Source: an uncultured Spirochaetales bacterium
Lineage (GTDB): Bacteria; Spirochaetota; Spirochaetia; Sphaerochaetales; Sphaerochaetaceae
DNA length: 34,705 nt
Direction of reading: 5' to 3'
Assembly (NCBI GenBank): GCA_949295125.1
Contig: CASFJV010000051.1
Span: forward strand, 1-34,705
Within the stretch, counting starts at the first letter, position 1. Each line of letters starts with the position of its first letter. The position numbers were made by a program, and so were the translations under genes. A model generated the notes under the pieces. That model was not told the DNA's origin, did not search any database, and saw only the letters and a list, made by a program, of their open reading frames with translations. Shown in pieces: positions 1 through 7,083 of this stretch.

Positions 1-119
1 GGACACTTCTGAAAAAGGGAGAGCTTTATTCTCCGACACCGGTCAATGTTCTGAGAAGAAAACTCAAAGAGGCAAAAATAGAGGCCATCGATTGCAGTTT
101 TTTTCCTGAACTCTGCTGA
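1..119 (+). CDS. C-terminal end of an unidentified protein (partial)
   Basis: Reading from base 3, an open frame runs into the window and ends at a TGA at 117-119. It gives about 38 residues of protein-like composition, with a lysine/arginine-rich helix (VLRRKLKEAK) followed by a cysteine-containing tail that ends FFPELC. The other two plus frames either stop at once or read as low-complexity peptide. I do not recognise the family. The upstream part lies outside the window, so no function is proposed. Confidence 0.45.
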   Translation, partial: TLLKKGELYSPTPVNVLRRKLKEAKIEAIDCSFFPELC

Positions 120-546
120 TGGCCCTTCCTAAATTACTCCAACTTTAGGATAGCAATGCTCTTTGAAAAACTCAACTCCTCTTAAGGTGTATTTTGTCAT
201 GACTTCATGTTTGAAGAAATTCTTTGCTTCCCCACTTTTTTAAGATAAATTCAATCAGCAGAAGAAATGATATTTCTAAATTTCTTTTTCTTATGCTTGA
301 CAGCTATGGACTAATAAAAAACAATTTAGAGCAGAAATGGAGTGGATCTTCATGCCTTATCCAGGATAAGGCCGAAAACGCCTAAAAAAAACCAGCTCTA
401 TAGAAAGCCAGAGGTTCCAAGAAATCAGGAGCATGATCCCACTCAAAAAAAAGGAACAATAAAATCATTTTATTTATATTATTCCGAAATAAGAATAGTT
501 AGAATTAACATCTACTAAATATCGCATGATAATCAGCATTTTCCAC
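120..546. other. Gene-free spacer with several inverted repeats
   Basis: No convincing reading frame lies here. The stretch holds a perfect 19-bp palindrome at 354-372 (GCCTTATCC-A-GGATAAGGC). It also holds two longer-range pairings that cross each other: TAGAGC at 327-332 with GCTCTA at 395-400, and GAGTGGATC at 340-348 with GATCCCACTC at 435-444. A run of eight A follows at 445-452. The arrangement could be a structured RNA, a terminator region for the flanking genes, or a decayed element. The sequence alone does not decide between these. Confidence 0.4.
445..474 (-). terminator. Possible weak terminator downstream of pspF
   Basis: On the minus strand a perfect AT-only palindrome (458-474, arms AATAAAAT and ATTTTATT around one base) is followed five bases later by eight T. 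It sits about 70 bases beyond the pspF stop codon. The stem has no G-C pairs, so termination would be weak. Confidence 0.3.
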
Positions 547-1548
547 TCATTTGAGCCTGTCTTTATATTTCCTGTAAAGACCTCGGAACTGATCATATGT
601 AAGGTTCAGGCTCTCTGCCGCAACCTTCTGATTTCCCTTTCCCTGATCCAGGGCACGGGAGAGGAACAGTATATCCAGATCCTCTTCAGCTTTTTCAAAA
701 TCCTTCAGCTCATAAAAGAATTCTCTTGCTGCGACCTTACCTTCTGCTGTCTCCTCTTTTGAAGCATCCGCATATGGATTTCTGAATGGGTCAAAGTCTA
801 TATCATCGATCACTCCGTTTCCTGATCTGTATACGGCACGCTCTACAACATTTTTCAGCTCTCTCACATTTCCAGGCCACATGTAATTCCTGAGTTTCTC
901 AGCAGCTGCATCAGAAAACACGGGTTTTTCCTGCAGTCCGCATTCAAAAGCCATTTTTGAGGCAAAGAAATCAGCAAGAAGCATTATGTCCCCTTCCCGC
1001 TTCCTTAGCGGTGGAAGGAAAAGGACTTCAAAGGAAAGCCTGTCAAGCAGATCCTGCTTGAACTTCCCCTCTTCTGCCATCTTTTTCAGGTCAGCATTTG
1101 TTGCACCTACAATTCTTACGTCGGTCTCATGCGTTATGGAAGATCCGACCCTTTCGTATGTTCCATACTCCACAACACGCAGTATCTTCTCCTGCACTTC
1201 CATTGGTATAAGTCCGATCTCATCTAAAAAGAGAGTTCCACCCTGGGCCTCTTCAAACCTTCCTTTCCTGGTGGAGACAGCACCTGTGAAAGCACCTTTT
1301 TCGTAGCCGAAGAGCTCAGATTCAATCAGGGATGGAGGAAGGGAGGCACAGTTGACAGTGACAAGAGGCCCCTGCCACCTCTCAGAGAGGTAATGGATTC
1401 TCCTTGCACTTATCTCCTTTCCGGTTCCCCGTTCTCCGATCAGAAGGACAGGACGGTTTATTTTTGCAACCCGGCTGAGTTTTGCCTGGAACTCAAGATA
1501 TGCCTCAGATTCCCCAATGCCATTAAAATCCCTATCTAGTGTGCTCAT
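547..1548 (-). CDS. pspF: PspF, sigma-54 enhancer-binding activator of the phage-shock operon
   Basis: This is an AAA+ activator of sigma-54 RNA polymerase, expected to switch on pspA under envelope stress. From the ATG at 1548 (333 aa) the order is: no receiver or sensor domain, Walker A GERGTGKE at residues 38-45, the sigma-54-contacting GAFTGA loop at 85-90, Walker B FLDE near 107-110, an arginine-finger region, and a C-terminal Fis-type helix-turn-helix ending near LTYDQFRGLYRKYK. The lack of an N-terminal regulatory domain is the hallmark of PspF, which PspA inhibits directly. The sequence follows E. coli PspF closely (for example WPGNVRELKNVVERAVYRSG). The frame stays open 26 codons upstream, but homology starts only after MSTLDRDF. 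No Shine-Dalgarno is visible. A TACTAT box at 1555-1560 would start transcription at the ATG. The gene is divergent from pspA. Confidence 0.93.
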   Translation of the reverse strand: MSTLDRDFNGIGESEAYLEFQAKLSRVAKINRPVLLIGERGTGKEISARRIHYLSERWQGPLVTVNCASLPPSLIESELFGYEKGAFTGAVSTRKGRFEEAQGGTLFLDEIGLIPMEVQEKILRVVEYGTYERVGSSITHETDVRIVGATNADLKKMAEEGKFKQDLLDRLSFEVLFLPPLRKREGDIMLLADFFASKMAFECGLQEKPVFSDAAAEKLRNYMWPGNVRELKNVVERAVYRSGNGVIDDIDFDPFRNPYADASKEETAEGKVAAREFFYELKDFEKAEEDLDILFLSRALDQGKGNQKVAAESLNLTYDQFRGLYRKYKDRLK

Positions 1549-1582
1549 AAGATAATAGTACACAAAAAACTCTGCAATAGTC

Positions 1583-1616
1583 AGGCTAAAATAACCACAA
1601 TTGGTTAAATTAACCA
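1583..1616. promoter_or_regulatory. Tandem palindromic upstream activator sites, probably bound by PspF
   Basis: Two related palindromes lie side by side in the pspF-pspA gap: AGGCTAAAATAACCA at 1583-1597 and the perfect TGGTTAAATTAACCA at 1602-1616. Their centres are 19 bp apart, close to two helical turns. They lie about 110 and 130 bp upstream of the predicted pspA start site, where a sigma-54 activator would bind. They also sit just upstream of the presumed pspF promoter, which fits autoregulation. Assignment to PspF is inferred from position and symmetry. Confidence 0.7.
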
Positions 1617-1692
1617 GAAATAGCATATGGCAGCTGTATGTGAAGTAAGTATATTTTTATGCATTTGAACAAGTTAGCAAAACAAAATAAAG

Positions 1693-1709
1693 TTGGCATG
1701 TATTTTGCT
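1693..1709 (+). promoter_or_regulatory. Sigma-54 (-24/-12) promoter of pspA
   Basis: The sequence TTGGCATGTATTTTGCT carries the invariant GG at 1695-1696 and GC at 1707-1708, separated by exactly 10 bp as sigma-54 requires. Transcription would begin at about 1720. This leaves a leader of roughly 11 bases that is almost entirely the ribosome site (GAGGTG at 1721-1726). Confidence 0.85.
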
Positions 1710-1730
1710 AAGTAATTTTTGAGGTGAATT

Positions 1731-2372
1731 ATGGGAATATTTTCTAGATTCAAGGACATAGTCAATTCAAACATAAATGCCATACTGGACAAGGCAGAGG
1801 ACCCGGAGAAGATGCTCCGCCTGATGGTGCAGGAGATGGAAGACACCCTTATAGAGCTGAAAAGCAACTGTGCTTCCCTGATGGCAGAAGGAATACGTAA
1901 AGAGAAGAAGCTTGATGAAGTGAAGAAAGCCTATGACAGGTGGGAGAACAGGGCAATGCTTGCCATCAGCAAAGGAAGGGAAGACCTTGCAAGGGAAGCT
2001 CTGGTGGAAAAGAAGAATACAGAGACCGAGGCAGCAAAGATCATGGAAGAGCTGAAAGACAACATGGCAGCTGTTGAGGAAGCAAAAAATGAGATAGCCA
2101 CACTTGAGAAAAAGCTGAAAGAGACAAATGACAAGCTCAGGACGCTAAAAGAGAAAAAAGAGCGCGCAGAAATGGAAAGGAAAGCAAATGAGGCCATGAG
2201 GAAAAAAACTCAGGACCATTTCGACGCAATGGAAGAGAAGATAGACAGGATGACCAGCTGGAATGACCTCAGCAGGGAAGAGAAATCTGCAGAGGAAAAA
2301 TTCAGGGATTTAGAGAACAGCGATGAAATTGATAAAGAGCTGGAAGAACTTAAAAAGAAAATAGGGAAATGA
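1731..2372 (+). CDS. pspA: Phage-shock protein A (PspA/IM30 family)
   Basis: This is a peripheral inner-membrane protein that oligomerises on stressed membranes and, in the enterobacterial model, restrains PspF. The 213 residues (E. coli 222) are almost wholly alpha-helical coiled coil. They begin with the amphipathic helix MGIFSRFKDIVNSNINAILDK, continue with the family-typical AEDPEKMLRLMVQEMEDTL, and have long E/K-rich heptads to the end. GAGGTG lies five bases before the ATG. The promoter is of the sigma-54 type, and the ATGA overlap with the next gene shows translational coupling. No oddities were seen. Confidence 0.95.
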   Translation: MGIFSRFKDIVNSNINAILDKAEDPEKMLRLMVQEMEDTLIELKSNCASLMAEGIRKEKKLDEVKKAYDRWENRAMLAISKGREDLAREALVEKKNTETEAAKIMEELKDNMAAVEEAKNEIATLEKKLKETNDKLRTLKEKKERAEMERKANEAMRKKTQDHFDAMEEKIDRMTSWNDLSREEKSAEEKFRDLENSDEIDKELEELKKKIGK

Positions 2373-2704
2373 GCATGCAGCAGGTAATCGGAATAGTGGC
2401 AGTGGTATTCGCTTTTGTGACTGTCGTAAGCATAGCAGGGATAATCAGTGAGACAAAAGTCAAGAAAATGAAAATTGAGGCTGCACTGAGGAAGGCAGAG
2501 ATGGAACATGGATATGCTCCAGGAACCTATTCAAGATCATTTTCCTCAAAGAGTGATAATACCTTCGGAAAGGATCTAAATGAAATGGGCAAAGAGGGAA
2601 TTACACGGGAAGACCTTGAGAAAGGGATAAGGGACCTTGAAAAGAGGATTGAGAACATCGACCTCATAATGAAAGAGAGAAAAGAAGGAAGGAAAGATGA
2701 CTAA
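2369..2704 (+). CDS. PspB-like membrane-anchored coiled-coil protein
   Basis: This is a small protein of 111 aa with one N-terminal membrane segment (about residues 5-27, VIGIVAVVFAFVTVVSIAGII). A basic stretch and a C-terminal coiled coil (about 75-110) follow. The layout matches PspB: a single transmembrane helix, then a cytoplasmic leucine-zipper-like tail that takes part in sensing with PspC. It is longer than E. coli PspB (74 aa), and the sequence similarity is in layout rather than in identical residues. The start overlaps pspA by 4 nt (ATGA). An ATG two codons later is possible. The following gene overlaps by 8 nt. Confidence 0.65.
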   Translation: MSMQQVIGIVAVVFAFVTVVSIAGIISETKVKKMKIEAALRKAEMEHGYAPGTYSRSFSSKSDNTFGKDLNEMGKEGITREDLEKGIRDLEKRIENIDLIMKERKEGRKDD

Positions 2705-3098
2705 GAGATGGACGAGATCGCCACGTGGTGAGGTGTTTGGAGTAGTTGCAGGTTTTGCAGAATGGAGGGATCTCCCGGTAAAGGAAACAAGATTGATAGT
2801 ATTTCTCATAATGATTTTCACTTCAATCTTTCCAGGCCTCATCATATATCTTCTTCTGGCATTGATCCTGCCAATGCAGACTGAGGATGATGTAATATCC
2901 TCTTATGAGCCAAGATCGTTTTCCCAGAGGAAAAGCAGGAAGAAAGCTGATGTTGAGGATGCAGTGTTTGAGGAAAAGAGCACTGAGGACCTCAAGAGGG
3001 AATATGAAGAGCTGAAAAGGAAAGTGGAAGAAATGGAAAGCGATATGTTCGACAAGGAGAAAGACTGGGACGAACGCTTTAACAATGGAGATAAATAG
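2697..3098 (+). CDS. pspC: PspC-domain envelope-stress protein
   Basis: This is an inner-membrane partner of the phage-shock response. The N-terminal PspC domain is recognisable: a short basic lead (RWTRSPRGEVFGVVAGFAEW), then a conserved region into one strong membrane segment (about 30-60, VFLIMIFTSIFPGLIIYLLL) ending LALILP. The C-terminal half is charged, with an E/K coiled coil (about 98-125). The length of 133 aa is close to E. coli PspC (119). A ribosome site AAGGA precedes the ATG inside the end of the previous gene. It is the last gene of the pspA operon, with a terminator right after. Confidence 0.88.
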   Translation: MTKRWTRSPRGEVFGVVAGFAEWRDLPVKETRLIVFLIMIFTSIFPGLIIYLLLALILPMQTEDDVISSYEPRSFSQRKSRKKADVEDAVFEEKSTEDLKREYEELKRKVEEMESDMFDKEKDWDERFNNGDK

Positions 3099-3103
3099 AG
3101 AAT

Positions 3104-3138
3104 AAGGCAATGGCAGAAAAAGCTGTTGCCTTTATTTT
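3104..3138 (+). terminator. Intrinsic terminator of the psp operon
   Basis: The hairpin pairs AAGGCAA (3104-3110) with TTGCCTT (3126-3132), plus an inner CAG/CTG pairing, and is followed by a T-rich stretch (TTTATTTTAT). It starts six bases after the pspC stop codon. Confidence 0.8.
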
Positions 3139-3140
3139 AT

Positions 3141-3477
3141 AATGAACACTAACTAAATATTAATTCCTTACAGCAAAATAATTTCCAACCTGAAATCAAT
3201 TTAAATGACTATGAGATCTTGATGCTGAAGAGCAATCTGGAGCTTCTTTGCCAGGGCAATCGGGAATCCAGGAAAGGTAAGTGTGCTTACAAAAAGGGAC
3301 TGTTTCCCTGTGCGAACCGGCTGCCTTCACATATATGGCCTCGCCGTTGTCCGTTGGATAATGTTACCCTGATCCCTATTGAGGAACGTACCTATAGCCT
3401 TCTTACAGGGAAAGAGCCATGATCTTTCATCTTAGTCCCCATTCCTGGTAAAATAATGATATAGGAGAAACAACATA
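3141..3477. other. Spacer before bcp; only a doubtful short ORF
   Basis: A 67-codon plus frame (3219-3422) is open here. It has no ribosome site, no recognisable motif and an unusual composition (many Cys, Arg and Pro), so I do not call it a gene. Near the end, an extended -10 box (TGG-TAAAAT, 3446-3454) and a ribosome site AGGAG (3463-3467) serve bcp. Confidence 0.4.
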
Positions 3478-3936
3478 ATGCTAGAAGCAGGATCAGCAGC
3501 TCCTGATTTCACATTAAGGGATCAGGACGGAAACGAAAGGAAGCTCAGCGACTACAGGGGAAAGAAAGTGATACTGTATTTCTACCCGAAGGACAACACG
3601 CCAGGATGCACAAAGGAGGCATGTTCACTCCGCGATGCAAAAGAGAGCCTGGAAGGGCATAATGCAGTAATACTTGGAGTTAGCAGGGACAGTGTGGAAT
3701 CACATAAGAAGTTCATTGAGAAGCAGAACCTGAACTTCACTCTTCTCTCTGATCCAGATCATGAAGTGATGCAGGAGTACGGCGCATGGGGAGAGAAAGT
3801 CCTCTATGGAAAGAAAAGCGTAGGAACCATAAGGATCACTTACATCATTGATGAAGAGGGAAAGGTTGAGAAGGCATATGCAAAAGTGAATACAGCCACA
3901 CATGGCCAGGATGTGAAGAAATATCTCGAAAGCTGA
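3478..3936 (+). CDS. bcp: Thiol peroxidase, Bcp/PrxQ-type peroxiredoxin
   Basis: This enzyme reduces hydrogen peroxide and organic hydroperoxides in the cytoplasm at the expense of thioredoxin. The 152 aa form one AhpC/TSA thioredoxin-fold domain. The active site YFYPKDNTPGCTKEAC gives the peroxidatic Cys44 and, five residues on, the resolving Cys49, the spacing of the atypical 2-Cys Bcp class. The conserved Thr at -3 is present. The start ATG has AGGAG ten bases upstream and an extended -10 box before that. It is transcribed alone, with a hairpin right after the stop. An oxygen-defence role fits an anaerobe that meets air. Confidence 0.94.
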   Translation: MLEAGSAAPDFTLRDQDGNERKLSDYRGKKVILYFYPKDNTPGCTKEACSLRDAKESLEGHNAVILGVSRDSVESHKKFIEKQNLNFTLLSDPDHEVMQEYGAWGEKVLYGKKSVGTIRITYIIDEEGKVEKAYAKVNTATHGQDVKKYLES

Positions 3937-3944
3937 GATCTGCA

Positions 3945-3979
3945 GGGTGAGGCTGCTAAGGAAAAAGCAGCCTCATGCC
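3945..3979. terminator. Hairpin between convergent bcp and outer-membrane gene
   Basis: A perfect 10-bp stem (TGAGGCTGCT at 3948-3957, AGCAGCCTCA at 3966-3975) encloses an 8-base loop and extends outward with GGG/CCC. Neither strand has a clear T run. It lies between two convergent stop codons and so probably ends both transcripts. Confidence 0.6.
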
Positions 3980-3999
3980 CATCAAGCAGGGTACATCCA

Positions 4000-5082
4000 T
4001 CATTTGATGGCAATTGCAAATGATACGTACTCAACCCTTTTCCAGAAGAAGTTCAGCAGCGGGAACCGCCCATTGTGGTATGAAAGCTCAAAAGACAGGT
4101 CAAGATTGTCAACAGCGTTCATGAATGTGAAGCCAAGGGCTGCGGAGAACTCAGTTTCCCAAGTCTCCCTGTCATCGTCAGCAGTGAGCGTATGGTTTGT
4201 CATCCCGTCCTGATGGAACTTGAGATTGACAGAGCCATAGACCTCATACCTTCCAAGAAACGGATAGCGCCCGTTCAGATCAAGCTGGAGGATATAGCCT
4301 CCATAGCCATTCCCATAAGGACCCCTTACATCCCACTGTTCAGGATTGCGTTCGCTGGTGTACTGAGGATTGTCTGTCGTTGTATGGATCCAGTCCGGCT
4401 GATGGAAATATGGGGACCACCACATACCTGGATTCGGCATTATGAACGAAAACCATGCATCAAAGTACTTTATGCCGTCATAGCCGACACTGAGCTCAAT
4501 CATGTTATCCCTTACATAATCCACAGGACCCCAGTCAGTGCGTCCAAGCGTTCTCATGGCATCATTTAGAATCTCATCCCCTACATGTCCTGAATAATGC
4601 CTCAAGCCAGCCCTCAGCGTAACCATGTCAAAAAGACGGAGCTCACCTCCAAAGAAGAGTGAGCCGTCAAACCCCAGGGTATCAGTTCCTCCCGCAAGGA
4701 CGAAAACGGAATTGAGAAGTCCCTGCAGGGCCAGATCAGCCATGACGTATCCAGGCCAGCCGAAACGCAGGACAGAAGCCCCGGCAGAAAGCCGCATATT
4801 CAGCATCAGGTTATAGTCATCATTGAAATCCCTGTAGTCAATTATCTGATAGTGATCAGGATCAGAAGCAGGCAGGCTGGAATTCTCTATCATCATGTTG
4901 TTTCCCTCATGATTGCTTCCAGTCATATAGAAAACCCTGATCTTTGAACCATCAAAGCCATAGGGATCCAGAGTCTTCGGATTATAGTAAGGATCATGCG
5001 GTCCAAAAGAAAAAGTAAACTCAGCAAATAATGATCCAGTCAGCACAAAAAGCACAATGAATATGCTAAAAACCTTCTTCAT
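4000..5082 (-). CDS. Outer-membrane beta-barrel-type protein, paralogue 1
   Basis: This is a secreted protein of 360 aa. The signal peptide is clear (MKKVFSIFIVLFVLTGSLFA, cleavage after about residue 20). The mature part is rich in aromatic residues and glycine, with alternating short strands typical of an outer-membrane barrel. The last residues are hydrophobic strands (YVSFAIAIK) rather than a canonical terminal Phe. It shares with its neighbour the blocks LGFDGSLFFGGELRLFD, HYSGHVGDEILND and YHNGRFPLLNFFWK. The H-x-SGH-x-GDE motif recalls the DUF1207 family; that is an impression, not a search result. The paralogue ends 11 bases upstream on the same strand, so the two are probably co-transcribed. 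Substrate and function are unknown. Confidence 0.75.
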   Translation of the reverse strand: MKKVFSIFIVLFVLTGSLFAEFTFSFGPHDPYYNPKTLDPYGFDGSKIRVFYMTGSNHEGNNMMIENSSLPASDPDHYQIIDYRDFNDDYNLMLNMRLSAGASVLRFGWPGYVMADLALQGLLNSVFVLAGGTDTLGFDGSLFFGGELRLFDMVTLRAGLRHYSGHVGDEILNDAMRTLGRTDWGPVDYVRDNMIELSVGYDGIKYFDAWFSFIMPNPGMWWSPYFHQPDWIHTTTDNPQYTSERNPEQWDVRGPYGNGYGGYILQLDLNGRYPFLGRYEVYGSVNLKFHQDGMTNHTLTADDDRETWETEFSAALGFTFMNAVDNLDLSFELSYHNGRFPLLNFFWKRVEYVSFAIAIK

Positions 5083-5093
5083 AGGCTACCATC

Positions 5094-6221
5094 CTAAAGT
5101 GTTAAGAGTATTCCTGCAGAGAAATACCTGGATTTCTGGAAGAAGTAGTTAAGAAGCGGGAACCTGCCCTCATGGTAAGAAAGCTCAATTGTGCATTCAG
5201 GAAGATTCTCCTGGGCTTCCAGGCTTAGGCCCAGAGCTACCGTATATTCAAAATCCCAGGGCCTGTCCTCTTCATATTCAAGCGTTTCCAGATTAATCTT
5301 GCCATCCTGATGGAACTGCATATCAAGCGCAATGTATGCCAGGCCTACTGTCGGAATTAGAATCTCGCCTTCAGCCCCTATTCCTATACGCAGCGCCTTG
5401 TATGAATCAGGATATGAATCATTGTTCCTTCCTTCTATCCCTTCCTGGCTGTATATGTATCCAGAAAGAGGAAGGCCGTAATCAGGGCTCTCCTCTGATG
5501 TATTCTTGATGGTATCTGCAGGAACATGGGCAGCCGGACGGATCCAGCCAACATGCTGAGGAATCTCGATCTCAGCAAGAATCCTGAAGTACTTCACTGG
5601 TTTTATTGAGATATCGAGGAGCCATGAATTATTCCTTGTGTATTCAGTAAGGCCGCTGTACTCTTTACTTTCAGTCCTTGCATAGAAATCGTTGAGAGCC
5701 TCATCACCCCAGTGCCCAGAGAAATGATGGAAACCAAAACGCAGTGTCACGATATCAAAAATGCTGAGAGATGCACCTGCCCCGTAAAATCCATCAAACC
5801 CAAGGACATCAACACCTCCATACGCACCAAATACCGTATTTAGCCCTCCATGAAGATACATTTCCGCCTTCAGGTAGTTATCCCAGGCGAACCTGAAAAG
5901 CCCTGCATTCACTGCAGTCTTCAGATTCCAGTAGGTATTGTTTGATGCATCTGGATCACGGAAAGCCAGTTCCTTATAGCCTCCATCAGGACCATCTGCG
6001 ACAAGGATATCCGTTGGAAGATAGTCTGTATCCTCAGGGGCTATCATATAGCGGAATGCCACATTATTTGCGAATGGATAAGCCCTGCTTTCCTTGAAAA
6101 GTGGATCTATTGGAGCCCATGTGAAGGACACACCGGAATCTCCGAATTCATAGGAAGCAGAAAAAACAGATAACAGCGAAAAACACAGTAAAACCAACAG
6201 GGTCAGAACTTTCCTTTCCAT
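5094..6221 (-). CDS. Outer-membrane beta-barrel-type protein, paralogue 2
   Basis: This 375-aa secreted protein is a diverged copy of the next gene downstream. A signal peptide (MERKVLTLLVLLCFSLLSVFSA) leads into an aromatic-rich mature chain. The shared blocks are VLGFDGFYGAGASLSIFD, HHFSGHWGDEALND and SYHEGRFPLLNYFFQK. A good ribosome site (AGGAG in TATTAGGAGTAGAT) precedes the ATG, and a possible TTGTCA/-10 promoter lies in the AT-rich 90-bp gap upstream. The adjacent paralogues point to tandem duplication and divergence. They could be porins or adhesins; the sequence does not say which. Confidence 0.75.
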   Translation of the reverse strand: MERKVLTLLVLLCFSLLSVFSASYEFGDSGVSFTWAPIDPLFKESRAYPFANNVAFRYMIAPEDTDYLPTDILVADGPDGGYKELAFRDPDASNNTYWNLKTAVNAGLFRFAWDNYLKAEMYLHGGLNTVFGAYGGVDVLGFDGFYGAGASLSIFDIVTLRFGFHHFSGHWGDEALNDFYARTESKEYSGLTEYTRNNSWLLDISIKPVKYFRILAEIEIPQHVGWIRPAAHVPADTIKNTSEESPDYGLPLSGYIYSQEGIEGRNNDSYPDSYKALRIGIGAEGEILIPTVGLAYIALDMQFHQDGKINLETLEYEEDRPWDFEYTVALGLSLEAQENLPECTIELSYHEGRFPLLNYFFQKSRYFSAGILLTL

Positions 6222-6311
6222 ATCTACTCCTAATAGAAAGTCTAACCCCTAAAAAGATATCTGTATATTTAAATCTTTAATGTGACAAAAAATAAATCAG
6301 GAAGCCTTAAT

Positions 6312-6929
6312 TCAGCGGATGAAATTCATCCTTGCCTTTCCATTTTCAGGAGCATCAATCCCATTTTTCTTTGCGCATTCTATGCATTTTAAGAGCCATG
6401 CCATATTAAGCCCGATATTCCTCATTGTATTCAGGCCTTCCTCATCCTGTGAACTCTCCTCCCTGGAGTTTCCAAAGCCCTGGTTCCAGTACGTAGATGT
6501 CACAATCGGCATTGATGCTATTCCAAAGTACTTGTTAATCACATCATAGGAGGCAACGCATCCTGCCCTTCTTGCGGAAAGGACTGCAGCTGCAGGCTTA
6601 TGCTGGAATGCGCTTCCTGCTGAGTAGAATGCCCTGTCCATGAAAGAGAGGAGCCTTCCCGACGGATGCGCATAGTATACAGGGGAAGCAAACACAAAAC
6701 CATCGGCACTTCTTGCCTTCTCTGTAAATTCATTCACGGCATCATCAAAGACACATTTACCAAGGCTTCCGCATTTCCTGCATCCTATGCAGTCCCTCAG
6801 GGGATCATTTCCAATAAAGAAGTTCTCAGTCTCTATACCCTCCTTATTGAGCGTATCCTCCACCTCTTTAAGCATTCTTGCAGTAGCGCCATCCTTATGG
6901 CTGCTTCCATTTACCAGTATCACTTTCAT
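6312..6929 (-). CDS. NADPH-dependent FMN reductase / flavodoxin-fold protein
   Basis: This is a flavodoxin-like oxidoreductase (205 aa). The N-terminus MKVILVNGSSHKDGATARML is the phosphate-binding loop of the NAD(P)H:FMN reductase family. A cysteine cluster, C-x2-C-x2-C-x5-C (CIGCRKCGSLGKC, about residues 47-59), resembles the compact motif of archaeal-type iron-sulfur flavoproteins and may hold a [4Fe-4S] cluster. SPVYYAHPSGRLLSFMDR is the conserved flavin-contact segment. A strong ribosome site GAGGTGAG precedes the ATG. It is divergent from carA. The physiological substrate is unknown; electron transfer or quinone/aromatic reduction is likely. Confidence 0.85.
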   Translation of the reverse strand: MKVILVNGSSHKDGATARMLKEVEDTLNKEGIETENFFIGNDPLRDCIGCRKCGSLGKCVFDDAVNEFTEKARSADGFVFASPVYYAHPSGRLLSFMDRAFYSAGSAFQHKPAAAVLSARRAGCVASYDVINKYFGIASMPIVTSTYWNQGFGNSREESSQDEEGLNTMRNIGLNMAWLLKCIECAKKNGIDAPENGKARMNFIR

Positions 6930-6994
6930 AATCTCACCTCTTCATTAATATAATCCAGGATCCGTTAATCGGCTAATGAACTATTTAGGTATTT

Positions 6995-7012
6995 TGCAAC
7001 ATTTTTGTTGCA
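6995..7012. promoter_or_regulatory. Perfect palindrome upstream of carAB, probable operator
   Basis: TGCAACA-TTTT-TGTTGCA is a perfect 7-4-7 inverted repeat in the divergent gap between the flavoprotein gene and carA. A further GTTGCAA at 7037-7043 overlaps a candidate -35 box for carA (TTGCAA at 7038-7043, then TAAACT at 7061-7066 after 17 bp). The binding protein is unknown. The short loop would also allow a hairpin, but position and symmetry favour a protein site. Confidence 0.5.
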
Positions 7013-7083
7013 TAATGGTGTATTTTTCCCAGGCACGTTGCAATAGTTGCTTCATTTCCATAAACTTCTAACAGTTTGGACTT

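Noticed and set aside
3219-3422. 67-codon frame before bcp
   Set aside because: No ribosome site, no recognisable motif, unusual composition; kept only as part of the spacer description.
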